Assembly (NCBI GenBank): GCA_023663085.1
Contig: JAMPIB010000019.1
Location: 1 to 55,823, forward strand
Length of the DNA: 55,823 nt
Reading direction: 5' to 3'
Origin: Ruminococcus sp.
GTDB lineage: Bacteria; Bacillota; Clostridia; Lachnospirales; Lachnospiraceae
Part shown: positions 1-7,459 of the stretch, piece by piece
Numbering within the stretch: position 1 is the first letter of the stretch
Layout: each line of letters opens with the position of its first letter
The notes under the pieces: model-generated
What the model was told of the DNA's origin: nothing
The model's database searches: none
What the model saw: only the letters and a program-made list of their open reading frames with translations
Position numbers and translations under genes: made by a program

Positions 1-1
1 C

Positions 2-163
2 AGCGGAACTTATGTACTTTCCAGCAACGCGAGAATGGACGTGGAACAATGGGGCAATACCTGCCTGATTGTACGCGAACTGCTAAACGGCGCATCCGTA
101 GAGGAATGTATGGCTGAATTTGATAAGCTGCAGGAAGAAGCGCTGGCGGCGGCTGGGAAATAG
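2..163 (+). CDS. C-terminal end of a probable sugar ABC transporter solute-binding protein (partial)
   Basis: The reading frame is open from the window edge to a TAG at 161-163, giving 53 residues with no start in view. The end of the protein, with the stretch VEECMAEFDKLQEEAL followed by an alanine-rich tail, resembles the last helix of family 1 extracellular sugar-binding proteins, where a residue run like LNGAS-VEE is common. An intrinsic terminator follows at 216-252, so this gene closes an operon lying to the left. The family call rests on the C-terminal helix alone and is tentative. Confidence 0.5.
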   Translation, partial: SGTYVLSSNARMDVEQWGNTCLIVRELLNGASVEECMAEFDKLQEEALAAAGK

Positions 164-215
164 AGTTGGCAAAAATATATTAAGATAAAAGAATAACTTA
201 ACAGTAAACCAATAG

Positions 216-252
216 GGGCGTAGGTCTATTATATATGGCTTACGTCCTTTTT
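216..252 (+). terminator. Intrinsic terminator after the solute-binding protein fragment
   Basis: An 11-bp stem is formed by 216-226 (GGGCGTAGGTC) and 237-247 (GGCTTACGTCC), counting G-U pairs, with a 10-nt AT-rich loop and a T-rich run from 248. It separates the upstream operon from the amidohydrolase. Confidence 0.75.
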
Positions 253-348
253 ATTTAGGAATCCGATGAATCGACCGGCTTGCCAGCAAAACCAGAATAT
301 ATTACAATGAAAGAAAAAGAGTATTATCTGAAACGGAGGATGACAAAT

Positions 349-1491
349 ATGTTATGTGTAAAAAACGGTACGATTCATGATGCAGTCCATAGAGAGGCAT
401 TCCGGGCGGATATTCTGGTAGAAAGCGGAAAAATTAAAGCGATCGGTGAAAATCTGGAGACGGGCGGAGATGCCAAAATCGTGGATGCAGAAGGTCTGCA
501 TGTGTATCCGGGTTTTGTGGAGGCTCATGGACATATCGGACTTGACGGTTACGGCATTGGCTATGAGGGAATGGATTATAATGAGATGAATGATATTGTT
601 ACCCCTCATCTTCGTGGAATTGACGGTGTAAAGCCAATGGATGCGGCTTTTTCCCATGCGGCGGCAGCCGGTGTCACCTGTGTCTGTGTAGGACCGGGAA
701 GTGCTAACGTGCTGGGCGGAACTTTTACAACGATTAAAACTGTGGGAAAGAGAGTAGAGGATATGGTGGTGCGGGATGGCGTTGCCATGAAATGTGCTTT
801 CGGGGAAAATCCCAAGAGGGTGTATAAGGAGAAAAAAGATTCCAGCCGGATGACTACCGCGGCTCTGCTTCGGGAGATGTTGTTTAAGACCAGAGAATAT
901 ATGGAAAAAAAGGAGGCGGCAGGGGATGATGTATTCAAGAAGCCGGCTTTTGATATGAAACTGGAGGCTCTGATCCCGGTGTTAAAGGGAGAAATGCCTC
1001 TAAAGGCGCATGCGCATGCCACAGAGGATATTTTTGCCGCTTTGCGCATCGCCAGGGAATTTGGGGTGAAAATTACATTGGAGCATGTGACGGAAGGACA
1101 TTTGATCGTGGAGGAACTGGCCAAAGAAAATGTGCCTCTGGCAGTAGGCCCGACGCTTACCAGCGCCTCTAAATTTGAACTGCGCAACAGGAGCTGGACA
1201 ACTCCCGGAGCCTTGGCGGCGGCCGGTTGTCAGGTATCCATTATTACGGATTCTCCGGTCATACCGCAGCAGTATCTGCCTTTGTGCGCTGGATTGGCTG
1301 TACAGGCGGGTATGGATCCTTTTGCGGCATTGCAGGCCATTACAATCAATCCGGCTAAGCATGCAGGGATCGCAGACAGGGTAGGTTCTCTGGAGGTTGG
1401 AAAGGATGCGGATATGGTCATCACTGACGGATGTCCCTTTGAAGTATCGACCAGGGTAAAAACTGTATTGATCGACGGGAAGGAAATATAA
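349..1491 (+). CDS. Amidohydrolase-superfamily metal-dependent hydrolase (imidazolonepropionase-like)
   Basis: The 380-residue protein belongs to the amidohydrolase superfamily, cytoplasmic TIM-barrel enzymes that hydrolyse C-N bonds with one or two bound metals. Visible metal-ligand motifs are HGHIG (the HxH of strand 1), the KAHAHA motif in mid-protein, LEHVTEGH, and a late TDSP carrying the catalytic aspartate. The C-terminal GKDADMVITDG is the usual beta-sandwich closure of this superfamily. Members like this are often annotated as imidazolonepropionase-like or Xaa-Pro dipeptidase-like; the true substrate is unknown. I chose the ATG at 349 because GGAGGA lies 8 nt upstream. An in-frame TTG at 280 and an ATG at 340 are possible but poorly placed. 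It looks monocistronic, since the next gene is 117 bp away and has a different base composition. Confidence 0.85.
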   Translation: MLCVKNGTIHDAVHREAFRADILVESGKIKAIGENLETGGDAKIVDAEGLHVYPGFVEAHGHIGLDGYGIGYEGMDYNEMNDIVTPHLRGIDGVKPMDAAFSHAAAAGVTCVCVGPGSANVLGGTFTTIKTVGKRVEDMVVRDGVAMKCAFGENPKRVYKEKKDSSRMTTAALLREMLFKTREYMEKKEAAGDDVFKKPAFDMKLEALIPVLKGEMPLKAHAHATEDIFAALRIAREFGVKITLEHVTEGHLIVEELAKENVPLAVGPTLTSASKFELRNRSWTTPGALAAAGCQVSIITDSPVIPQQYLPLCAGLAVQAGMDPFAALQAITINPAKHAGIADRVGSLEVGKDADMVITDGCPFEVSTRVKTVLIDGKEI

Positions 1492-1608
1492 AATGCAAAA
1501 TATTGATAAATGAAATGTTTTATAGTAATATAAAAACAGGTTTATGTTGATTGTTATAGCAGATTTTACATTGGCTGTAAGGATAAAGGAAGGATACAAA
1601 AGCAATCT

Positions 1609-2862
1609 GTGAGTAAGACAGTAAATAAAGAAAAGAGGAGTTTTATCTCGGATTATCAAAAAGTAATGAAACATTTGGAAAGAGAGAGTTTTGTGTTACC
1701 CGCTCTGTCTGTTAAAAATGCTGTAATATCAGTAGAGATTCCTGAAAGATTTTCTATTTCTGAACAACCGGATAAAACGATTAACTTGTTAAGATGGTTA
1801 TATACAATTGGTAAATGTGATAATGTGGATAGAATCATATTTGACCATTCCAAGTGTGAATTTCTGGGACTTTCAGCAAGTACGATTATGGATATCATTT
1901 TGCTGGTAGCAATAAAGTATAGAGAGAAAATAAAAAAGCCACTGACATTATCAGGAAATTTCCCACGGAATCCAATGGCAAGAGATGTATTTTTGGCAAG
2001 CGGATTACCATATCATATAAGTGCCAGGCATAAGTTGCGCTATGATGGACCTAATCTGGAAAAGTTTGAGACAGTGTCAGGTGAATGCAGTAATGATGTA
2101 AGACAATCCGGGAGGATAGCCACAGAATTAACAGCGTATTTTAACAGGTGTTTATTACATCAAAAAATGAAATTGAGTGATTGGGGTATATCATTGTTAG
2201 TGACGTTATTAGGTGAAGTGCTTGGTAATTGTGAAATTCATGGTGGAGAACAGGCAACCTGGTATACACAGGGACATTATGAAGATGATCGTAATAAAGA
2301 TTATGGTGAGATGCAGCTTCTTTTTTTAAATTTAGGGAATACTATTTATCAGGGATTAAAATATAATTCCAGTAAAGAAACAAGAGAACGACTGGCGTAT
2401 TATTTAGAAAGGCATAATTCGTTTCTTTCTGAAGAGTGGAATGAAGAAATGGCATACACAGTTTTTGCTTTACAAGAAGGGATCAGCCGCTTGAGAGATC
2501 AGGATATAGAAGGTTATAAAGGCAGAGGAACAGGTACTGTAACCTTAATGGAAACATTAAATCTGGTAGGAAGAAGCGATGATGGGCAGATACCGGAAAT
2601 GACCATTGTATCAGGAAGGACATATATTAAATTTGATGGTCAATATTATATGAAAAAGGAAAAATTTGAAAATGACCCGGCATTTGGAAGTGGAGAAAAA
2701 CGGATTATTGCATTTAATAAAGAAAATAATATCTATAAACCAGCAGATAAAGAGGTTGTCCGACGGTTGAAAGAAAATTTTCCTGGAACTGTTGTTTCAT
2801 TAAGAATTTACTTAGGTAACCGATATATTATAAAAGAAGAAGGAGATGGATCTGATGAATAG
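1609..2862 (+). CDS. STAS-like plus HATPase (GHKL) domain protein, first gene of an AT-rich three-gene cassette
   Basis: The 417-residue soluble protein appears to have two parts. Residues about 35-140 look like an alpha/beta STAS-type fold (hydrophobic strand RIIFDHS, then FLGLSAS before a helix). Residues about 170-345 look like a GHKL ATPase, with an N-box around E203, N207 and H211 (EVLGNCEIHGG) and a glycine box KGRGTGT at 304-310. There is no phosphoacceptor histidine domain, so it is not an ordinary sensor kinase. It resembles anti-sigma/serine-kinase style ATPases that work with STAS partners. The GTG start at 1609 has AAAGGAAGG about 15 nt upstream, which is long. The 3' end overlaps the next gene by 8 nt, suggesting translational coupling. 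The DNA is far more AT-rich than its neighbours, consistent with transfer. The domain call is moderately sure; the function is unknown. Confidence 0.65.
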   Translation: MSKTVNKEKRSFISDYQKVMKHLERESFVLPALSVKNAVISVEIPERFSISEQPDKTINLLRWLYTIGKCDNVDRIIFDHSKCEFLGLSASTIMDIILLVAIKYREKIKKPLTLSGNFPRNPMARDVFLASGLPYHISARHKLRYDGPNLEKFETVSGECSNDVRQSGRIATELTAYFNRCLLHQKMKLSDWGISLLVTLLGEVLGNCEIHGGEQATWYTQGHYEDDRNKDYGEMQLLFLNLGNTIYQGLKYNSSKETRERLAYYLERHNSFLSEEWNEEMAYTVFALQEGISRLRDQDIEGYKGRGTGTVTLMETLNLVGRSDDGQIPEMTIVSGRTYIKFDGQYYMKKEKFENDPAFGSGEKRIIAFNKENNIYKPADKEVVRRLKENFPGTVVSLRIYLGNRYIIKEEGDGSDE

Positions 2863-3175
2863 CGTGAGCATTGCAGATTATAAAGAAGCCGGTGCAAGAA
2901 TCTTTACAGATAGAGATACGGGAGTAAGAGCAAGAAAGGAACTGGAACTGGATAAATTGGAGAAAATCGGCAAAATAATAGTATTATTACCGGAAGATAC
3001 CTGGGGAGTCAATCCGTCTTTTTTTGGCGGAATGTTTGAATCCAGTATTAAGAGTATGGGTGATAAGTTCCATCAGAACTATGCTTTTCAATATGTTGAT
3101 GGAACTGAATTGAACGAAAGTTTAAGGGAGAATATTGATAGTGATTATGATTATGTTATGCGGGGATTAAATTAA
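2855..3175 (+). CDS. Small STAS-like (DUF4325-type) protein
   Basis: This is a 106-residue protein with no membrane segment or signal peptide. The pattern IGKIIVLLP, then WGVNPSFFGGMFESSI, then a closing YVDGTELNESLREN matches the layout I know for the STAS-like DUF4325 family. In that family a buried strand is followed by an N/SPSF helix, and members tend to lie next to GHKL ATPase genes. The ATG at 2855 is preferred over the in-frame ATG at 2846 because AAGGAG (2840-2845) is 9 nt before it and would touch the earlier one. It overlaps the end of the ATPase gene by 8 nt. The likely role is the switch partner of the upstream ATPase, by analogy with SpoIIAA/SpoIIAB or RsbV/RsbW. That is inference from gene order and fold. 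Confidence 0.6.
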   Translation: MNSVSIADYKEAGARIFTDRDTGVRARKELELDKLEKIGKIIVLLPEDTWGVNPSFFGGMFESSIKSMGDKFHQNYAFQYVDGTELNESLRENIDSDYDYVMRGLN

Positions 3176-3193
3176 TATATGGAAGGACTACAA

Positions 3194-3718
3194 ATGATAC
3201 TGAATATTATTGGAGGTTTGTCGAATGCAGTAGCAGCTATCTGTGCGGTAGTTGCTATTGTTGTAACTGTTCAGAATTTTAAGAGTGACAGACAGGAGCA
3301 GAAAAAGGAAAAATTAAGCAGTAAACTTCGTGAGTTATACAAACAGGCTATTATAGATGATTTTCTGAAAGTAGAGGATGAGAAGATAGATTGTATTAAT
3401 AAGCGTTTGGACAAGATGTCGCAGACACAATTTGACGAAGGTGCTATGAGGGAAATCTCCGACGATATGATGTCTGAACTGCATAATTGTTTGAGAAAGG
3501 CAGAAATAATAAAACTTTTTAACAGGAAATTGTACCAGAAAATAAGGCTGATTACAGAAAATATTCTTGATACATATAGTAAACTGATCAATAAATCAAT
3601 GGAACACAGATTCGTTTCAAAAGCTTTTGAGCAACAGATCAATTCCCAGTGGATAGAGTTAAAAAGGTCTGTATATGAGTGTTATATAGAGGAAGATTTT
3701 GATAAGTCAGCTGTATAA
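3194..3718 (+). CDS. Membrane-anchored coiled-coil protein, third gene of the cassette
   Basis: The protein has 174 residues. One N-terminal hydrophobic segment (about residues 2-24, small residues with AVAAICAVVAIVV) is followed by a charged, strongly helical cytoplasmic region rich in K, E, Q and D, which looks coiled-coil. I recognise no catalytic motif. The ATG at 3194 is preferred over the in-frame ATG at 3179 because GGAAGGA (3181-3187) is 6 nt before it. The gene is 18 bp from the STAS-like gene, shares its AT-rich composition and ends at a bidirectional terminator, so the three genes form one unit. It could be the membrane output or anchor of the ATPase/STAS pair; nothing in the sequence proves that. 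Confidence 0.6.
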   Translation: MILNIIGGLSNAVAAICAVVAIVVTVQNFKSDRQEQKKEKLSSKLRELYKQAIIDDFLKVEDEKIDCINKRLDKMSQTQFDEGAMREISDDMMSELHNCLRKAEIIKLFNRKLYQKIRLITENILDTYSKLINKSMEHRFVSKAFEQQINSQWIELKRSVYECYIEEDFDKSAV

Positions 3719-3724
3719 AAATGA

Positions 3725-3752
3725 GGGATGCCTGCATCCATGCAGGTATCCC
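3725..3752. terminator. Bidirectional terminator between convergent genes
   Basis: A 12-bp stem is formed by 3725-3736 (GGGATGCCTGCA) and 3741-3752 (TGCAGGTATCCC), with one G-U pair and a 4-nt loop TCCA. A T-run follows on the minus-strand side (TCATTTTTAT) and a short TTT on the plus-strand side. It serves the convergent cassette (plus) and the solute-binding protein gene (minus). Confidence 0.75.
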
Positions 3753-3764
3753 TTTCGCACTCGA

Positions 3765-5099
3765 TTATTCGTGCAGCGTGCTGTTCTCCCATCCCGCATC
3801 CAAAGCGGCGTTGCAGGCATCATCCAGCATTTTTGCACATTCCTGCGGCGTGATGCTTTTAGCCAGCAGTTCATGGATAACGGGCCAGAATACGCTGCGG
3901 ATAGAGGTGTCGTTCCCCTGCCAGTTGGGGCTGTTATTCATGAAGTCTACTACATTCACGGCATTTTTGGTAAATTCATCCAGCATGGTGATCTGGTCCT
4001 GATATTTGTCGGAAACTTTTCTGCTGGCGGGAATATTGCCGGCGGACAGTTCCAGCCATTCGTCGTTTTCATAAATATATTGAATGAAATCTTTGGCTGT
4101 CTGTACTTTTAATTCATTACCGTTATCAAATACCTCGAAGCCGGTTACAAAAGAGGTTGCCACACTATTAGGGAAATTCACGTAACCGTAATTTCCCATA
4201 TTATCATAGAGGGTAAAGTTGGCATTGTTAAATATATGAATGGCAAGCTGGCCGTTACTGAATAATTCGTTGCAGTCCGAAATCTCCAGATTTTCCGGGT
4301 GGGGCGGATACCAGCCTTTATCGACACCCGACTGTATCCATTCCAGCGCCTTAATGGCAACCTCGTTTTCCAGATCAAAATGTCCGTCAGCATCAAAAAT
4401 CGTGCTGCCGAAAGCGCGGATATAGGACATGATGTGGGTGTCGCCCTGATTATTCTTGCCATACATCATCATCGGATATGTCTGCTCCGGCAGGTTGGCC
4501 GCCAGTGTGTCCAGAATATCTGTCCATTCTTCTATTGACCAGCTCTGTATGGTACCTGCATCGGTAGTATATTTTTCCAGACCGCAGTCCAGAAACAGTT
4601 GTTTATTGTAGATGAGGATATTCTGCATACTTAAAAAAGGCATCATGTAGGTTTTGCCATTCACCGTGCTCATGGCCCATGAGGCGTCGTCGATATCGTT
4701 TCGTAATTCGTCTGAAATAATATCATCTAAGGGCACTACTTTGCCGGTATGCAGATAGGAGGCCATATTAAAATAGCCTTCATATAAAATATCCGCCGCT
4801 TCTTCCGTATCAAAACTGCCAGTGATCGCCGCCACTTCGTCTACATAATCGAAGGACTGTATCCGGATCGTGACATCCGCCTCTTCATACTGGGCGGCAA
4901 ATGCCTCGCCAGCCTGCTGTAAAAACATACTGGAATCCGTAATATCGGGATTGCTGACGGCATTTAAGACCAGATTTGGCACTTTGATGATAAGGGTCAC
5001 TTCTTCCTTTTTTTGACCGCAGCCGCTCAAAAGGCTGCCGCATAAGGCGAGCGCGAGCGTGATGGCGGTCATTTTTTGCTTTATGGTGTGTTTTTTCAT
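3765..5099 (-). CDS. Family 1 extracellular solute-binding lipoprotein coupled to a hybrid histidine kinase
   Basis: This 444-residue lipoprotein has a signal peptide and the lipobox LLSGC, so C27 would be lipidated and the protein held on the outer face of the membrane. The remainder has the size and pattern of family 1 sugar-binding proteins, including a mid-protein Y-rich region with QSWSIEEW and a C-terminal MLDDACNAALDAGW helix. There are no permease genes nearby. Its start codon overlaps the stop codon of the upstream hybrid kinase (ATGA, 5096-5099), so the two proteins are made together. The likely role is an external sugar sensor subunit feeding the kinase rather than an importer, which is inference from this arrangement. 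A distant permease pair could also use it. Confidence 0.85.
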   Translation of the reverse strand: MKKHTIKQKMTAITLALALCGSLLSGCGQKKEEVTLIIKVPNLVLNAVSNPDITDSSMFLQQAGEAFAAQYEEADVTIRIQSFDYVDEVAAITGSFDTEEAADILYEGYFNMASYLHTGKVVPLDDIISDELRNDIDDASWAMSTVNGKTYMMPFLSMQNILIYNKQLFLDCGLEKYTTDAGTIQSWSIEEWTDILDTLAANLPEQTYPMMMYGKNNQGDTHIMSYIRAFGSTIFDADGHFDLENEVAIKALEWIQSGVDKGWYPPHPENLEISDCNELFSNGQLAIHIFNNANFTLYDNMGNYGYVNFPNSVATSFVTGFEVFDNGNELKVQTAKDFIQYIYENDEWLELSAGNIPASRKVSDKYQDQITMLDEFTKNAVNVVDFMNNSPNWQGNDTSIRSVFWPVIHELLAKSITPQECAKMLDDACNAALDAGWENSTLHE

Positions 5100-7279
5100 G
5101 ATTTTTCCCTTCTCCTTAATTTCTTTAGCAGGACGTCCACGTCGATCGGTTTCGTTAAAAAGTCGTCCATGCCGCTGGCCATTGCCTGTTCTTTGTCTTC
5201 CTGGAACATGTTGGCGGTGCAGGCATAGATGAGAACGGACTTTGCGTCGGCTCTGTCTAATTTTCTGATCTCACTGGCCGCAGTACATCCGTCCATAACA
5301 GGCATCTGCATGTCCATCAGAATAATATCAAATTCTCCGATTTCCGATTGGTTGAACATATCCAGCGCCTCTTTGCCGTTTTGGGCGAGCGCAGTCTCAA
5401 AGCCGTCCATTTTGAGAATTTCCAATAAAATCTCCGCATTGAGTTCCACGTCTTCAGCCACCAGGACTTTGACCGGCTTACCATCCGCCCTGCATATGGA
5501 TTGTGTGGTTTCTTCGCTCTCTTCCGGTTCCTGCTGTGCTTTCAGTTCAGCCGGGATATCCTGTATGATTCTGGAAGGGATGGTGACTGTGAAGGTGCTT
5601 CCGGCATCGAGAACGCTTTCTACAGTGATATCGCCGCCCATAGCGTTGGCAAGGAGTTTGCTGATCGCCATGCCAAGTCCGGTGCCCTTGATGCCGTTGC
5701 TGTTTCTGTTCCTTTCTTGACTGAATGAGTCAAAAATCTTGTCAATATATTCTTCCGAGATGCCGATTCCGCTGTCTTCGCAGCGGTAGATGGTAGTTAC
5801 ATGCGTATCGTCAGTTTTCTGCTGCGTGACGGAGAGTTTGATCCATTTGCCTGCCGGCGTAAATTTGGCCGCATTACCGACAATGTTCATCAAAATCTGC
5901 TTTGTACGTGTTACATCACCTTCGATACAGGGTTCTATGATATCTGTTTCCACAATAAATTCTACACCGCGGTTCTTGATGTTATCAGCCTGCATGGCTG
6001 CAATTTCGTCGATCAGCGAAGAAACCAGCAGCGGTTCTTCTATGATGTCCACTTTGCCGGCCTGAAGTTTGGACATATCCAGAATGTCATTTACTAACGA
6101 CAACAGATAGTTGGCCGTACTGTGGGATTTTTGCAGCCATTCCTTGATCTGCGGTTTCTGGCTTTCGTCATCAATATTGACCATGATCAGATGATTCATA
6201 CCGATGAGTCCGTTTAGCGGCGTCCGTATCTCGTGGCTCATGTTGGAAAGAAATTCTTTCTGCGAGCGGGCCGCTTCTGTCGTCCGTACTGCCTTCACCT
6301 GCAGGCGCATGATGATGAGCAGCATGGCGATAACGGTAGATATGGCGATAATGGCCATTGTCATACTGAGGGATACAAATGTCCGTCTCTGCTCTAAAAA
6401 GACTTCTTCATTGAGGGACATGATAAAGTACAGGTCAAAAATGTCGTCAAGCGGTATGAAATAATAAAGTTCCTGTCCCTTTTCCCCGGCATGGGAGTGA
6501 TAAAAACCAAAAGTCTCATGGTCATGCAGCTTTCTTTTCACTTCTTCGTTGGTAAGCTCGGAACTTTCGGCGTTCGTGAGATGATCGAACAGATTGTTCT
6601 GCTGGTTTAAGTAAATTTCCTTATTGATATTTACAATATAGTTTCCGTTCATGTCGATCAGGGCGCTGTGACCGCGGGCTTCTCCATCTTTGATAAAGCT
6701 GTCGATCACCATGTTGTCCTGAATGGAAGAGATGTCGCTGATGCCGATCAGGGCATACATTTTAACACCTTCTATGCTGAAGTCTTTCAGACGGATACCG
6801 TAGAGGATACTTTCTCTTGTCAGCCAGCCGCCCTCCACTTTATCGTCAAAGCGGATGACGATCCTGTCCTCTTTACCTTTAAAATAGGGGATAAAATCCA
6901 GATTTCGACTCAGCGTTTCGCTGTCCGGCGTATAGACGACATATTTATCGGTATAGACAGTGCCGTCTTCGGCCACCAGATAAATGTTGGAGAAACCGCT
7001 GGATGCACATTCCAGATTCATCCGGTTCTCCACATCTTCGATGGTTTTGCAGTCAAAGCTGATAAAGCGTTCCTGAATCTCATACAGATCCTGCCAGCAG
7101 ATATCAATATAGGTCTGGATGGTCGCCTTATCATGCTCCGCGATCTCGCTGATAGAGTTGATGATATTTTTTGAAATTGTCCGGTTCATTTGTCTGACGT
7201 AAATAAAACCTGCAAGACAAATAATCATTGTTGCACATACAATGACCAGCAGATAAAATAATCTATGTTTCTTTTTCAC
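5096..7279 (-). CDS. Hybrid sensor histidine kinase with receiver domain
   Basis: The 727-residue protein has a transmembrane segment at about 8-28 and an extracellular sensor region (about 30-300, Cache-like in layout). A second transmembrane segment lies at about 302-324, followed by HisKA with the phosphoacceptor H349 in SHEIRTPLNG. The GHKL ATPase follows, with its N-box near N469 and the motifs DSGIGIS and KGTGLGM. A C-terminal receiver domain at about 603-720 has phosphoacceptor D656 (ILMDMQMP) and conserved K710. The start is GTG at 7279 with GGGG and CGGA-type purines upstream. It is the first gene of a two-gene unit with the solute-binding lipoprotein. No DNA-binding output domain or partner regulator is nearby, so the phosphate or signal must pass to a distant protein. 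Confidence 0.92.
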   Translation of the reverse strand: MKKKHRLFYLLVIVCATMIICLAGFIYVRQMNRTISKNIINSISEIAEHDKATIQTYIDICWQDLYEIQERFISFDCKTIEDVENRMNLECASSGFSNIYLVAEDGTVYTDKYVVYTPDSETLSRNLDFIPYFKGKEDRIVIRFDDKVEGGWLTRESILYGIRLKDFSIEGVKMYALIGISDISSIQDNMVIDSFIKDGEARGHSALIDMNGNYIVNINKEIYLNQQNNLFDHLTNAESSELTNEEVKRKLHDHETFGFYHSHAGEKGQELYYFIPLDDIFDLYFIMSLNEEVFLEQRRTFVSLSMTMAIIAISTVIAMLLIIMRLQVKAVRTTEAARSQKEFLSNMSHEIRTPLNGLIGMNHLIMVNIDDESQKPQIKEWLQKSHSTANYLLSLVNDILDMSKLQAGKVDIIEEPLLVSSLIDEIAAMQADNIKNRGVEFIVETDIIEPCIEGDVTRTKQILMNIVGNAAKFTPAGKWIKLSVTQQKTDDTHVTTIYRCEDSGIGISEEYIDKIFDSFSQERNRNSNGIKGTGLGMAISKLLANAMGGDITVESVLDAGSTFTVTIPSRIIQDIPAELKAQQEPEESEETTQSICRADGKPVKVLVAEDVELNAEILLEILKMDGFETALAQNGKEALDMFNQSEIGEFDIILMDMQMPVMDGCTAASEIRKLDRADAKSVLIYACTANMFQEDKEQAMASGMDDFLTKPIDVDVLLKKLRRREKS

Positions 7280-7318
7280 TTCCGTACCCCTTATTGCACA
7301 TCTTTATATATTGCCTAT

Positions 7319-7347
7319 ATTATAAATATTTTTGCGGGAAAAGTCTA
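7319..7347 (-). promoter_or_regulatory. Probable promoter of the hybrid kinase operon
   Basis: On the minus strand, TAGACT (complement of 7342-7347) and TATAAT (complement of 7319-7324) are separated by exactly 17 bp. The -10 lies about 40 nt before the GTG start at 7279. The spacer is AT-rich. Confidence 0.55.
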
Positions 7348-7381
7348 CAAAGTTTTCTTTTTTTCTTTACTATTTTTATGT

Positions 7382-7411
7382 TTTACGTTATAGTTAGAAG
7401 ACTGGTATACA
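7382..7411 (+). promoter_or_regulatory. Possible promoter of the ABC exporter operon
   Basis: TTTACG (7382-7387), an 18-bp spacer and TATACA (7406-7411) preceded by TGG form an extended -10 type promoter. It lies about 50 nt before the exporter start at 7460 and is divergent from the kinase promoter. This is a consensus match only. Confidence 0.4.
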
Positions 7412-7459
7412 AGAAAAAGCGCAAGCTGCGATTACAGCAATTGGGAAGAGGGTATTTTT

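Noticed and set aside
1609..3718. Assignment of the three-gene cassette to a named anti-phage system
   Set aside because: The domain set does not match any named system I can recall with confidence, so it is reported only as uncharacterised.
3699..4112. Open frames on the plus strand over the solute-binding protein gene
   Set aside because: They are shadows of the minus-strand lipoprotein gene, which has a signal peptide and a clear family pattern.
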